Made by a program: the position numbers and the translations under genes
Assembly (NCBI GenBank): GCA_013397455.1
Contig: VYZB01000078.1
Coordinates: 1,738,247-1,802,246, forward strand
DNA from: Crotophaga sulcirostris
Lineage: Eukaryota; Chordata; Aves; Cuculiformes; Crotophagidae
Direction of reading: 5' to 3'
Length of the DNA stretch: 64,000 bases
The notes under the pieces: generated by a model
Seen by the model: only the letters and a program-made list of their open reading frames with translations
Database searches by the model: none
Told to the model about the DNA's origin: nothing
Shown here: in pieces, positions 24,701 through 36,610 of the stretch
Layout: every line of letters begins with the position of its first letter
How positions within the stretch are numbered: position 1 is the first letter of the stretch

Positions 24701-27124
24701 GAAGTAAGTACCAGCATTTCACATAAAGCTATGTCTAAGATCCCACTTGTTCATTTAGGTAGGGGTGGAGTATCAAAGAGTATGGAGAAGCGCAGTTAAA
24801 AGTTCAGTACACTGCAGAAGCTGCTGTAGGGACTGAACATGTCACGGCCTGTGCCCACAACCACAGTGCCTTTGGAGGGGGGAGCTATCTTGAGAAAGAT
24901 CTCTCAAGCCCTTTGGATGATCCTTCTTGTTTCTGTGGCTTTGCTTCGCCTCTCATAATTACTTAGAGGAAACATGCTTTAGCCGCTTATAAAGCCATTG
25001 TTCTGCTTCTTGGATATAACATAGAAATATGTTTTCTGCTACCGTTAGCTAATATCAAATACTTAAGGTCATCAAATTCATTAGGTATAAGTTGCCTATA
25101 ATGTACAGCAGTTTCTGTGCATGTGCATGTTGTTAACTTTGGCTGATTCCATAGTTTATCACTCAGCATTCATTCAGATCTTCTAAATGCCTCAAGAAGA
25201 TACCTGTCTTTCAAACCAAGATTTATGACCATTTTTAGAACTTATAAATTCTCCCTGGGCAACTAAAGACATCTTGAAAATGGAATTCAGATTCGTACTA
25301 ATAGACAAGTGTTAGTGGCAGTGTTAAGAACCAGAAAAATAGATGGACATGCTCCCTGTTTCTGTAGAAGAATTTCACTAGAACATGTTTTTCCGATGAT
25401 AGTCTCATGCTTTATTCTCAGGATTTTTTTCACAAAGCTGAAAAACCACCAACATAAATCTATACAAATTTTATCATGAAGATTAATACAACTTTTTTCA
25501 AAATGTCAACTGGACCTTCATGTGGGACAAAACTTAAAAGATCAAAAGTATAATTATGGATTAGAACTAAATTAAACTACATTTAAGTATCTTTGAAATA
25601 CTAAATAACTCCAAAAGTTAAAGACATATTTCCAAGTACTTAGGGAGCCCTAGAAAGAAGACCAAGGCCTCTGATTTCAACACAAAAAGCTGAAAGGAGG
25701 TTGCTGGGGTAGATAATCCTCTTATTACACTGCCAAAATTATTTTAGGGATTGTTTTCTGGAAAAATATGATCTAGGTTTATCCATGCAAAAGGTCTTCC
25801 ACTGCTGTCCAGCTCTATCCAACTGCAGATAGTGAGATATCACAGATGAAGAAAAGAATATAGTCTTGCATGAATTTGCTACTAAACTGCAATCAGTTTG
25901 TTTTGCAAGCTATTTATAATGTAGAGTGAATGTGGAATAACTTTGTCACTACCTCCAGAAAGATTAATGTACAACAAACTCTGTAGAAATGTGAACATAT
26001 AATATGAAAAGAAAATATTCCAGAATATATTAAACAATTGATCGTAATCAACCTTGACCTTACAATTTTCAGAGAAACTGCCTCACATAGACTTTGCTGA
26101 CACAGGAACATCATTAAGACATGTAGGAAACATTTCAGTGTTTGGTCATAGCAACCACAAGACATTTATTGAATAAATAAAGTGTTTGGTCGCTTAAAGC
26201 AAGGCCACAATGTATAGGACATTAGAGACTGTCTCCTACCTTTACCAAATTATCTTCCAAGTGGACACAGTCTGCTGAGCAACAAGAAATTGGTATTAAG
26301 GATTTTCTAAATAAAGGGTAATTTACAAATAACACAGAGCTTGCCCTCCACACTTTATTAGTATCTATTAGTTGCTGTAAAGAAAACCTCTCTCTTGCTA
26401 ATGTTGATGATTTTTCTTTTAAAATGAAGTTGATTTGTAGAACTTATTACCTGCTGTCCTCTGAGACCCAGTACTACAATGCGCAAGTCAAGACACTCTG
26501 ATCTGACCTACTCTGCCTGATATTTTTTTGCATTAGTACTGGTCTGAAAGGCATTCCACTCCACTTCCTCACATGTTAGACAATTATTACAGATTGCTTC
26601 CTTTTTTGTAGTCTCAATCATTCATTTTTTAAGATTGTCTGAACTTATTTTGCATAACATACCTTATTTTTCTGCACAGGTGTGTATTTTGGGTTTTTTT
26701 CTCCTTAATAGTTCTGCACTTCTGTAGAGTACCAAGCTGCAAACAACCTGTAGTGTACAAAAAAATATATAGAACAGTTTATTTTAATCCTTATTGGCCA
26801 TCCTTTATTTAACACACTTCCTGTTACAGTTGTTTGCTCACGATCTTCTTGAATAACCTGTTTTTGTCTATGTCTTCATGATCACAAGGAACATAACTTT
26901 CCTAACGTTTTGAGGCAAAACATGCTTAAACACATCTTCAAAGTACCACAGCTATGTGCTAGTTCTGCTAAAGGGGGAAATTTCATAGTGCAAGGTCAGT
27001 GCAGGCAGCCTTTTCATACTCACTGCAGTAGAAACCTAAACAATCATTGCTGTTTAGTCTGAGAAGCGATAACTAACAAACTGAAGTTCTCCATTCACAT
27101 TTGCTGTGTACTGACAGTGTTCCT
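9732..27124. other. Long unannotated stretch, no recognisable transposon
   Basis: Across 17 kb I recognise no gene, structural RNA or transposon family. Frames reach 152 codons (11202-10744, minus strand, in a GC-richer patch) with no familiar domain. Visible details are a 16-base T run followed directly by CAG at 11354-11372, a GGTCA/TGACC inverted pair near 11056-11073, AT-rich homeobox-like words at 11905-12030 and 12950-13030, a pyrimidine-rich tract at 15070-15430, and a perfect 16-base palindrome at 23024-23039. Exons of a spliced gene cannot be excluded by eye. Confidence 0.5.
11354..11369 (+). repeat. T16 homopolymer run
   Basis: Sixteen consecutive T followed by CAG. It is a simple repeat, and by form it also resembles a polypyrimidine tract with a splice acceptor. 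No coding exon is evident downstream, so the splice reading is only a possibility. Confidence 0.85.
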
Positions 27125-27295
27125 CTAAGAGCTAGGACAAAGAAATATGCCTAGAGGTCACTCAGTCTAACCTACTTGTTGAAGCACCAGTCAGGTCAGT
27201 TGTGGATTTGTCTGGCTAGGTCCTGAAAACCTCCAAGGCTGGAGGAAGGCGAAGGGATCACTTGTGGAATCTTGGCACAGCCTATTGGACTGACA
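27125..27295 (-). mobile_element. CR1 3' UTR fragment, minus strand
   Basis: The sequence reads as the reverse complement of the CR1 3' untranslated region. It contains GAGGTCACTCAGTCTAACC, then CAGTCAGGTCAGTTGTGG, then CTGAAAACCTCCAAGGCTGG, which matches a common CR1 layout. The terminal AGAATCATAGAAT end is not seen at the left edge and seems eroded, so both boundaries are approximate. It has no coding content. It sits about 220 bases from a second CR1 end in the opposite orientation. Confidence 0.75.
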
Positions 27296-27514
27296 TCCGA
27301 GAGTGATGAGAGAAGTGGCAATTGTCACTACAAGGACACTTACTAATATTTTTTAAAGGTTTCTGAACTCTAGGCTTTTTAAGGTAATCATCCTGATGGC
27401 TTCATCTGTGATAGTTTGATCAAGTGAATTCTGTGAAAGCTGACACAGCGCACACAGCTGTTGAAGTGTAGCAGAGGATGTAATTCGTTAGCAGTGATTG
27501 AAATAGAGTGATGT

Positions 27515-27645
27515 AGTCCTTGGGGACATGGTCTAGTGGTGGCTTAGCAGGGCTGGATTGATGGTTGGATTTGATGACCTTAAAGGTCTTTTCCAACCAA
27601 AACTATTCTGTGATTCTGTTAACTCTGTGATTCTGTGAAAAGGAT
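27515..27645 (+). mobile_element. CR1 3'-end fragment, plus strand
   Basis: The fragment reads GGGGACATGGTCTAGTGG, then GATGGTTGGATTTGATGACC, then GGTCTTTTCCAACC, and closes with repeated terminal units ATTCTGTGATTCTGTT and CTCTGTGATTCTGTG up to about 27640. This is the last 130 or so bases of CR1 in plus orientation, a strongly 5'-truncated insertion. The extra copy of the terminal unit shows the short tandem tail typical of the family. Confidence 0.9.
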
Positions 27646-29837
27646 ACATTTTCCGGCTGCAGGAATACAATTTGTGGTAAAGATGGGCTAGGAAATGTAC
27701 AGCAATCCTTTTGCCTTGATTCTGCCTCTGTTGGACAACGCAGCTGCCCATTCTTAATGTGAGTAGGTGTAGCTCAAGAAGTTGAAGGTTCCCTGGGGGT
27801 AGTTTAAAACTGCCTTTTAAAATGAAGGCGTGGGACTTTGTTCACTTTCACTTCAACGTGTGTGCTGGGGAACATGACTGTGTGCCAAAGCCAAAAGAAG
27901 GAAGAACATACCCATGAAATGTGAAGAGAAATGAGATCTTCCAGACTGGATTAAGTGTTCTGGTTGATTTAATACTGTAAGCATCAGGCGTATTAGATAC
28001 TTAGGCTATACGTCAGTATGCTAACTAATGTAATGGCTAACAAACCTAATTCTGTGTTGTGATCACTTTTGTGCTAACGTATGGAGTAGCAAGATTTATG
28101 TGATTTATGGATAAGCCACAGCGTAAGCACAGATAAACAAGCTGCTGATTTGTGCCTTACTTATCAAAGCAATCTGAGTAAATGAGTGTGTCTAATGGAA
28201 GAATTTAAATTCACACCAGAGTTCGCTGGTTGGCCCAATCTTCACTTCAATGGGTCACTTCAGAGCAACATGTTGATAGTTTGGTTTTATGTTTAAGGGA
28301 TTCTGAATCAATTTAAAGAATAAGAATGTTAAAATTGATTTCCGGGCCACGTCTCTTCATTTGGATTTACATGGAGTTGGTCTTCTGTCATTTAAAATGT
28401 TTGGTAGATGTGAAGTCCCTCCACTTCTGTGGGTCTGTGGTTCTTCAGAACAGAATGACACAGAAACACCACTCTTTCACTTTAGAGTTTATATTGCAGA
28501 CATATATGATAATGACAAATTGTAACTGCTTTGTTACCTGTAATAATTCAGTTACACCTAAAATAGAATATTATTTTTATCCTGAAGTACTTTGAGTGTA
28601 GTAGAAAACAGAGGAAAACGTGAGTATGTCCCAGTTTGGTGTTGACATTCAACCTGAAACTTTACAAGTGCTGCTCTATTTGGAGTATCTGGAACACATG
28701 GCAAAAAGAAATAGAAATTGGGATTTAAAATGTTGAAAATTAGTTGGAGGAGAAATGACTGACAAGACAAAGTCTGAATAGACTTTGCTAAAATCTGGAG
28801 AAGTAATTAAAATGTAGTGGTAACGTGAAGCTATACAGTATGTGCTTGTGATCAGGCAAATAGTGTTATAAAAATATCCTAAGTCCTATCTTTTCTTTTA
28901 CCTTGAAAATTTTACATCTACTTTTTTATTACTACATCTGGAAACATTAATACCAAAAGAATTAAACACTCTCATGCTTCACTGGGAGTTCAAATATGAG
29001 TGTCAGAAAATGCAAGCAAGATAACTTGGATCAAGAACATCTCAGTACTAGGACTGTATACACTATGCCCATATTTTGGGGGTTTTGCATTATCCATTGA
29101 TGGAAATTTTATTGGAAAAATACCCCAAAACATAACTTTTGTCTGTCTTTGTCTCTCTGTCTTCTTCAAGATAGGATAGCTGCACCTTTCTTCCCTGAAA
29201 GACTGAAATTTTGGAGGTTATAAAGACTAACAAGCAAAAATGTTCAGTCTAAGTTGGGTCACATGACCCATCCATCTGACCTTAGCAGAAAGTGTGGAGA
29301 TCCTCTGCACCCATGGAACATAGCACAAGATGTGCAAACAGGCCAGACAAGTTGATTTTAATTTACAATTTTTTAATCCACATCTGTAATTCACAAAATT
29401 GCTTTAGTCAAGGCAGAAATACGATCACCTGCTCAAGCTGATGTATTCCCAGGTGAAAATTCTTGGCTTTGTAAAAGTGGCCTAAACAGTCTCAAACTTC
29501 CCACATAGTATCTGCATGTAAAGTTCAAGCTAAGAGTCATAAAACTTCCATTCCTTTTCAGCTTAGTCATCCAGTTTGAAATAAATCTGGACAATGCAAA
29601 GACAAAACGCAAATTTTCGAGTGCTGGCTTCCAGCTCCTCTGCACTCCAAGAGGAAATTCCATGTTCTAAGGAAAATCTTTTCCAGAGGCTTGGATCAGA
29701 AGTCCTCTAGAAACAAGCATAGATCTGTTTTAAGTATGAAACAAGGAACTCAGCTCTGCAAAGCAATCTTTGCACTGTTTTTAATTTCCTAAATGCAATT
29801 GTTCTACAATGAAGTTTTCTTCCCTTAGATTGAATTT
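27646..29837. other. Unannotated non-coding stretch
   Basis: No gene, RNA or repeat is recognised. Frames are at most 89 codons with no known motif. The sequence is AT-rich throughout. Confidence 0.55.
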
Positions 29838-30000
29838 AGAATCATAGAATAGCTCATGTTGGAAGGGATTCATAAAGATCGTGAAATCCACCTTGAGTCC
29901 TAGCCAACTGAATTCAACTCCACTTTTCATGAACTAGTGTAATCTCACATCAAATGGACTTTACCTGCTAGGTCTCTACCACTTCTTAGGCTGTTCTACT
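29838..30000 (-). mobile_element. CR1 3'-end fragment, minus strand
   Basis: It begins with AGAATCATAGAATAGCTC and TGTTGGAAGGGATT, which is the classical reverse complement of the CR1 3' terminus. It continues with diverged 3' untranslated sequence (ATCCACCTTGAGTCC, CTAGCCAACTG) until similarity fades near 30000. Only about 160 bases remain. Divergence inside the fragment is high, suggesting an older insertion than the one at 27515-27645. The right boundary is approximate. Confidence 0.85.
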
Positions 30001-32929
30001 TGCTATTTAAATTGCAGTGAAAATAAACACTAAAACTCGTGAAATATTTCTGTTTGTCTTTTACAGAGAAATTAGATGCTTCTCCAGATGCACAACTTTC
30101 TACTAATACAGTATTAAGTCTCTTTGTTTTTAAAAACTGTTAGCTGTTAAACTTCACTTCTGTCTACATCTTCTGGAAACTGACATACCTGTCCTTATTC
30201 ACAAAAGGGTGAATTCTGCATTCCTTGTGTTACAAGTTGCCTGATAACTGTTTTTACTGATGTCTCATCTGCTAGCTCAACCATGCTTGCTGCTTTCCCT
30301 GGTCTTTAAACTCATTTTACAGTAATGAAAACAACACAAACGTCATATTAAATGCTAATAGGCAAGGGTACTTGCACTGGAGCATTTTAGTTATCCATCT
30401 CCCAGAGAAAGAGAAATGTGTTTCATTAAAAACACTGTCATGCTCCATGACAGTAAGTCTTACTGCTATGGAGGAGGTATCAGTTGAAAGAGCTGGAGAA
30501 AAGAGCTCTTCTTAGAGTACGGAGAAGTATTCAGGGTTATTTTCAGTTGTGCTCTTGCCTATGGAACTTGGTACAGTCAGAGGAGAAGCCTAAACCTATG
30601 TGGATCTTGAAGAACTCGAATAATATGTTAAGAACAGTGTGCATGAAATGCACCTCAGCTCTGACATCACTTATAAATCTGTGATTCTGTGAAACCAAGT
30701 CATGAGGGACTCTGCTGTTTTTGTCATGCGATAACTCAGTCTTGGAGAGAAAGACAACACAGATTTAATCCTTTACACAGCCAGCACGTAGCGAGCACCT
30801 AGCCAGCAGCAAGCAATAGCAGGTTTTCAACTGTATACATCGTGACCTGCAGCTAGTTTTAATTTCCAGAAGTCTAGAACAAAATGATTCTATGCTTATG
30901 CATTTCCCCTCTCCATACAAATTCTGCAATGCACACCAAGAGCTGGCTGAAAGCACAATAAACAGGAAGAGAATGGACCCACTTCAGCACGATGGTGGCC
31001 AAATCCCAGGAGATCTTACATGTATAACTAATTTCTGAAACATTTTCTGTAGCTAACAGCTTCAGCCTCAACACTGCAGCAGGTAGCTGGTTAACACAGA
31101 TAAACAAGCCACTCCTTACTGTCCCAGTTTTTTCCAGGAACAGTGAAATTTTGTTTTATTTCCATACTGGCCTTGAATAGTAAAGAAAAAACATAGAGGT
31201 CACCTTTACATTCCATCTCTTCTTTTTTTACTGCCTTCCACTTACTTTCTTCTTCATGAAAACAGTACAACATCTGCTTAAATAAACAAGTAAATATACT
31301 AATTCTGGAATTTAACTTGTTAACCAAATAATTGATAAAATAAAATCTGTTGCTAAAATATTTCAAGTTGTCAAGTTATCAAATTGGTGTACATACACTT
31401 TGGTCCAAGTGAATACACCGGACTTAACTGGATCTGAGAAAATTGAAATTGTGATTAACTTTTCAATGCTAAAGAACTTACTTGTTTGGAAAATGGTTTA
31501 GCTTTTGGACTCTTTTGTTGCTCATGTCTAGTAATATATAAGTACTTCACAGTTATGCAGTTCTTTAAACTAAGCAAATGTAACCTTCTCGGTAAGAACA
31601 GGCATAGAATAGATTGTACAGGACTTGGCAACATCCCAAAGGAGCAAGAAGAATGAAAAATCTGGTGAAAATGGAGAACAAAATACTTCTTGAAGGCTTG
31701 CTGGGCAGCAAAAGCTGCATTGTCCTTCTCAGTGCTTATAATTCAGGGCATCTCAGCCAACAGGATGAAAGATTTTTTTGTAGGATCATGCTATCAAGGG
31801 TTGTTCCCCAAGCAGCTGTTCCTAGTGTTAAAGGGCTGGATTTATTTTACAGCATTAAGACCACCCTCTAAGCCTACAGCAATAGCACTGCAAGTGCTGA
31901 TTTCCGGATGCTTGTGGGATGCACCAGAGCATTCCTCTCTCCCCTTTTCTGCACTTTTCTTTCTTCTTTTCCTCCTCCAGCCAGGGCACGGAACAGCCCT
32001 GGAAAACCTTTCAATAAAAGAAGAGAGTAGAACTAAGGATGGTAAAAAGGCAATACCCCAACTCACATGGTGGTTCTACATTCACTGAAATAATAAGAAG
32101 GCTTCATCCACCGTTCCAAATAAACTTGCTCATTAATTTACAGATTGGCAGACAAACTTTTGAGAATTGCTCTATTTTGATTTTTACACACAGCAGTCAC
32201 ATCATCTCCCCTGCATCTCTCAAAAAACACCAAACCAAAACCAAGCAGACCTCTTTAACTATTAATGTAAGTTAAAAATTAAGTAGGGAATGGAGCAAAT
32301 ATTAGTTCAGTTTCAGAGACCATCACTGTTTAATAACATCTTTAATAGATTCACTGTAAGAGCCTTCCTTACAGCAAAGTTAGTAGCACAAAAAGCAAAT
32401 AAACCTAGTGCGAACGGCAAACTAAATGTAGTAAAATGAGATGGGAAATTGACACAATAAAAATGTAAGTTTAAGGTCCATGTCATCAGGTATAAATTCT
32501 CAAATCTGTGTGGTAAACTTCTTTCAGAAATGCAAAGCTGCATTTACGTTATTCTGTAATAAACTGTCCAGTAGAATGTATGTCTTGCTTGTAAAATAGA
32601 CAACTTGCAGAAGAACTGAACTGTCATTTCACTGGTTGATGGAGCAGAAGAACTGACACCTGTGCCTATTTCATTTGAGAAATAAGTCACTGTAATCCTC
32701 AGCTGTGTTTCCAAGCCCATATACTCCTGATTTGTGTGGTAAGCAAAAACTACAAATATGTGTTCCAGGTTGAGACCAGCATTTACCCAGTTAGCAAAAA
32801 GCTACATCTGTGAAGCTACAAGCTATTATCTCCAAAAGTAAATTTTCTTCACTTACCTTTTTTTTCATAAATAAACCTGACATTAAAGACATTTCAAATG
32901 CAAGAGTAAAAAAAAATCTTCTTGACACA
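30001..32929. other. Unannotated non-coding stretch
   Basis: No gene is recognised. The longest frame is 132 codons (31690-32088, plus) without a familiar domain. A short run AATCTGTGATTCTGTGA at about 30677-30693 copies the CR1 terminal units, but nothing upstream of it looks like CR1, so I do not call an element there. Confidence 0.5.
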
Positions 32930-34982
32930 GGTGATGAAGGAACCAAGAAAAAAGATGCTCAGTTGGACCAGACACTTACAAACCAGGAGGTTTGTTGGAG
33001 CTGGGAATATGAGAATTGATGGCAGCCTTGACTAAGGCGACCATGAGATGGCAGAGGTCGGGATCCTGAAAGAGGGAATAGCAGAGAAAATAGCAGGATC
33101 ACAACCCTGGACTTCTGGAGAGGAGACTGTAACCCCTTCAGAGATCTGTTTGGAAAAATCCCATGGGAGACAGCTCTGGACAGAAGAGGAGTCCAGGAGA
33201 GCTTGTTGATTTTCAAGGATCACCTCCACCAAGCTCAAGAAACCAAGCAAACGAGGCAGAGGGCCAGCATGGATGAGCAAGGAGCTCCCAACTAGACTCA
33301 GACATAAAAAAGTGAGGTGTACAGGAGGTGGAAGTGGGGTCAAATGACCCAGGATTAATAAAGAGATGATGTCTGAGTGTGGAAAGGTGGGTTCAGGAAA
33401 GCCAAGGCTTTTCAAACCTGGGTTTGAATATGGCAAGAGATGTGAACAGCAACAAGGAAGGTTTCTACAGGAATATTAGCACCAAAGAAAAGTTAGGGAA
33501 AACATGGCCCCACTGCTAAATAGGGCAAGGCCCTTGGTGAAAAAATCATGTGGAGAAGGCTGAGGTTCTCAATGCCATCCTCCTCTCTTTCTTTAGAGGT
33601 ACAACATGCTCAGGCACTCTAGGCTCCTAAAACCAGTGGTAAAGTACAGAGTGATGAAGACTCACTCTCAGGGGAGGACAATCAGTTTAGGAAACATTTT
33701 AAGAAGTGGATCTCCACTTCATCCATGATGTGATGGAGCAAGTAATTTCAGAAACCACTTACAGACAAAAAGGTGACTGGACGCACTCGACATGGATTTA
33801 TGGTGGGGAAATCAAACCTGACAAACCTGATGGCTTTCTACAATGGTGTGACTTGCTCAATGGACATGGAAAGAGCAGCGAATAGTGCTACTCTGGACTT
33901 TGGCAAGATGTCTGATGCTGTATCCCATAACATCCTCACAGACAAACTAGTGAAGTATGGATTAGATAAGTGAATGGTGAGGTAGATTGAAAACATCCTG
34001 AATGGGCAGACACAAAGAGCTGTGATCAGTGGCATAAAGTTCACTTGGAGGCCAGTCATGAGGGTTGCCTGAGGGCCCAACCCTGTTTATCACCTTCATT
34101 AATGACAAGGAAGATGCATCCTCAGCATATCTGCAGATGATACAACTATGTGATGCACTAGGTGGGTGTGCTGCCAGTCAGAGAGTTTTGGACAGGCTGG
34201 AGAAATGGGCTGACAGGAACTTCATAAAGTTCAACAAAGAAAAATGGCAAACTGCTCACCAGGCAAGGAATTACCCAATGAACCAGCACATGCTGGGGCC
34301 AACAGGCTGGAAAGCACTCTGCAGAAAAGGAACTGAGGGTTTTGGAGGACAAGAAGTTTATCAGGAACCACCAAGGCACCCTGGGCTGCATTGGAGTATT
34401 GCCATCATGTGGAGGGAGGTACTCTTTCCTCTCTACTTAGTACTGTTGAGGTACATGTGAGTACATGTGGGCATGCAATCCTGGGCTCCTCAGTGAAGAA
34501 GATACATGAATATACTGGAATCAGTGCAATGAAGGCCACAAAGATGACGAAGGGACTGGAGCATCTGCCCTGTGAGGAGAGCCTGCAAGCTCTGGATGTA
34601 TTCAGCCTGGAGAGGAAAAGACTCAGGGGGATCTTAGGTATGTGCATAAATACCTGAGGGGGGTGATGGGACAGAATGGGATGGGTAGAGAGTAAAGAGA
34701 ACAGAGCCAGGCTCTTCTTTTTAGTATCCAGTGAGGGAACAAGAGACAACAGGCACAAACTGAAATACATGGAACTCCACTGAAATATGAGAAAACACTT
34801 TTTTTTCTGTAAGTGTGGTAAATGCTGGAATAGGTTGGCCACAGAAGTTATAGAGACCATCCTTGAAGATGTTAAAACCTTACCTGGCACAGCTCTGTTG
34901 AACTGTAGCTGACCTACTCTGAGCAGGGGCTTGAACAGGGTCATTTCCTGGGGGATCTCACAACCTAAACAGTTCTGTGTTT
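32930..34982 (+). mobile_element. CR1 LINE, 2 kb copy from end of EN to 3' end
   Basis: This is a second sizeable CR1 copy. It starts near the last part of the endonuclease region, where GDHEM at 33036-33050 corresponds to the family's SDHEM motif. It passes through the linker (GACTTCTGGAGAGGAGAC, GATCACCTCCACCAAGC) and the RT region, and ends in the 3' untranslated region with CACAACCTAAACAGTTCTGTG at about 34962-34982. It is more decayed than the copy at 1410-3232, with many small insertions and deletions. The terminal units are reduced to a single short copy. The 5' edge is approximate, as similarity fades before 32930. CR1 identity is firm; the subfamily is unknown. Confidence 0.9.
33036..34460 (+). 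pseudogene. CR1 ORF2 remnant (EN end and RT)
   Basis: This is a decayed reading of CR1 ORF2. A frame at 33773-33973 carries HGFMVGKSNLTNLMAFYNG and the motif A equivalent LDFGKMSDAVSH. The catalytic Asp codon (33896-33898) is kept, but the usual FD of the motif has become SD. A stop interrupts at 33971-33973. The LFITFIND segment (34083-34106) is in one frame, the ADD box (ISADDTT, 34127-34147) in another, and LDRLEKWADRNFIKFNKEK is back in the first frame, so frameshifts flank the catalytic box. No functional protein is possible. Confidence 0.87.
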
Positions 34983-35561
34983 ATTTAATCAGGATAATAC
35001 ATTTATAAACTTGTGATAAGGTAAAACTCAGTGAACATTATTCTCTCAGATCTTGCTTCAAGCAATAAAAATTATATATATACTTCTCTGGAAACTATCT
35101 TTGTCTCAAAGGAAGATGTTAATAGCAACATTTTAAGAAACTGAGTGGAACACAGCAGATGAAGACAACTGTCCCAAAATCAAGACGTCTCATTTTCCAA
35201 CTCCCAGTGACTTTGACTAAAATCTTCCAAAAGCTCATTCGAGGACTTAATGAAAAGCCATGTAAGAAGTTGCTGCTAATCACAGGGGATAAAGTAAAAA
35301 ATGTAAATCTTGCAGAATCAGTGCTGTGCAATATGTAATACAGCTGCTTGTCTGCTTGCAAGCTGGAAATGATTTCTGATCTGGCAAGGATAGCCAGTAC
35401 CCTGCAGATGAAAGACCCCACACGAGTGCAAAGCAGTGCTGTGTTTTGGTATGTTTCCTGTATTTTTTCAAAACTGTTATGGATATAATGCCAACAGAGT
35501 TTCATACAGGGATCACTTTCTGTTTTATCCATAGGAAATGTGTCCCATTCTCTTCAATTAC
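34983..35561. other. Unannotated spacer between two CR1 copies
   Basis: This 580-base stretch separates two same-strand CR1 copies. It contains a minus-strand frame of 137 codons (35532-35119) with no recognisable domain and no repeat signature. I see nothing that suggests function. Confidence 0.5.
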
Positions 35562-35985
35562 AAGAGAGGAGTGCAACAAAGCTGGTGAAGGGGCTGGAAA
35601 ACAAGTCTTATGAGGAGTGGCTGAGGGATCTGGGGTTGTTTAGCCCAGAGAAGAGGAGGCTGAGGGGAGATCTCATGACTGTCTAAACTGTCTGAAAGGA
35701 GGTTGTAGAGAGGTGGGTGTTGGTGTGTTCTCTCAGGTAACAGGTGATAGAACGAGAGGTAATGGCCTTAAGCTGTGCCAGGAGAGGTTCAGATTGCACA
35801 TTAGGTAAAATTTCCTCTGGAACAGGCTACCCAGGATGCTGGTTGAGTCACCATCCCTGGAGGTGTTCAAAAGATGGGTAGATGAAGCGCTTAGGGATCT
35901 GGTTTAAGTAGTAGACAGGTATAGTTGGACTCAATGATCTCAAAGGTTTTTTCCAACCAAGAGAATCTATGATTCTATAAATATT
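35562..35985 (+). mobile_element. CR1 3' fragment, plus strand
   Basis: It begins in the terminal RT coding region (GCTGGTGAAGGGGCTGGAAA, GAGGAGTGGCTGAGGG, GAGAAGAGGAGGCTGAGGGG). It then passes through the 3' untranslated region (GCCAGGAGAGGTTCAGATTG, CATCCCTGGAGGTGTTCAA, GGACTCAATGATCTC) and ends with AATCTATGATTCTATAA. The order and content are those of a 5'-truncated CR1. It is better conserved than the 32930-34982 copy and differs from it at the 3' end, so it is probably a separate insertion rather than a duplication. Confidence 0.93.
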
Positions 35986-36107
35986 TCACCTTATTTTTTC
36001 TAGTCCTTGGGTTAAAAAGGCCTGTCTGGTGTCTCTTTGCAGTCTGTGACCTAGGGGACAAAGCATTTGTTGGTCAAGGCACATGCAGTGTTCATTTAAT
36101 TTTGGAT

Positions 36108-36240
36108 ATCAGCCTGCTGTATGGCTTTGGGCAAGTTACTTCATCATCTGAACTGCCTTTGTAAAATGAGGACAGTGACACTAGCATCCTTTTGAAAGGG
36201 CTTTCAGATATATTCAACATAGGACCAAGCAAGTAAGAGA
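36108..36240 (+). mobile_element. Ancient MIR-like (CORE) SINE fragment
   Basis: The block CTGCTGTATGGCTTTGGGCA, AAGTTACTTCATCATCTG, CTTTGTAAAATGAGGACAG, followed by CTTTTGAAAGGGCTTTCAGA, has the order of the conserved core of MIR-type amniote SINEs: a GACCTTGGGCAAGT word, a TGTAAAATG word, then an AAAGxGCTTT word. The tRNA-derived head is not visible. These elements were active long before modern birds, so heavy divergence is expected. The assignment is from memory of the consensus; no alignment was run. Confidence 0.6.
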
Positions 36241-36389
36241 TGAACATGCCATGTTTTAGCACCAAAGATGCAGCTTCACTGTACCTGGGGAGATCAAGAC
36301 TCTCTGACATATGAATCAATTCCAGTAGAGATAAGAACATATTAATGTCTTTATACAAGGTATTGGTAACATTTCCCCAGAACTCTGTG

Positions 36390-36610
36390 CAAGTTTCTCA
36401 TTGGCCATGATTAGGAAAGATTTACCTCAACTGAAAAAGGTACAGGACAGGATTAGCAAAATAATTAGGAAAAGGGGACATAAATGACTTCGACTTTCTT
36501 AGGATAGTAAAACTTTTGTTTTGTTAGAACTTATGAATTCTGTAGAGAAATATGGAGAAAAAGAGGAGGAGACCTGAGCAAAAAAGGAGGGAGAAGAATT
36601 CAATTAGCTA
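36390..36610 (+). mobile_element. Doubtful old LINE (CR1/L3-like) remnant
   Basis: Words such as AGGATTAGCAAAATAATTAG followed 150 bases later by TATGGAGAAAAAGAGGAGGA and GACCTGAG recall the end of the RT region in old CR1/L3 elements, where a 'caaaaatgattagg' word precedes 'ctggagaagaggagactgag'. Similarity is weak and broken. It could equally be chance in purine-rich DNA. Confidence 0.25.

Noticed and set aside
30660..30700. CR1-like terminal units AATCTGTGATTCTGTGA
   Set aside because: Only about 17 bases match and the sequence before them does not resemble CR1 3' untranslated DNA.
34405..34944. 179-codon minus-strand open frame
   Set aside because: It lies antisense to the 3' part of the CR1 copy at 32930-34982 and reflects that element's composition, not a gene.
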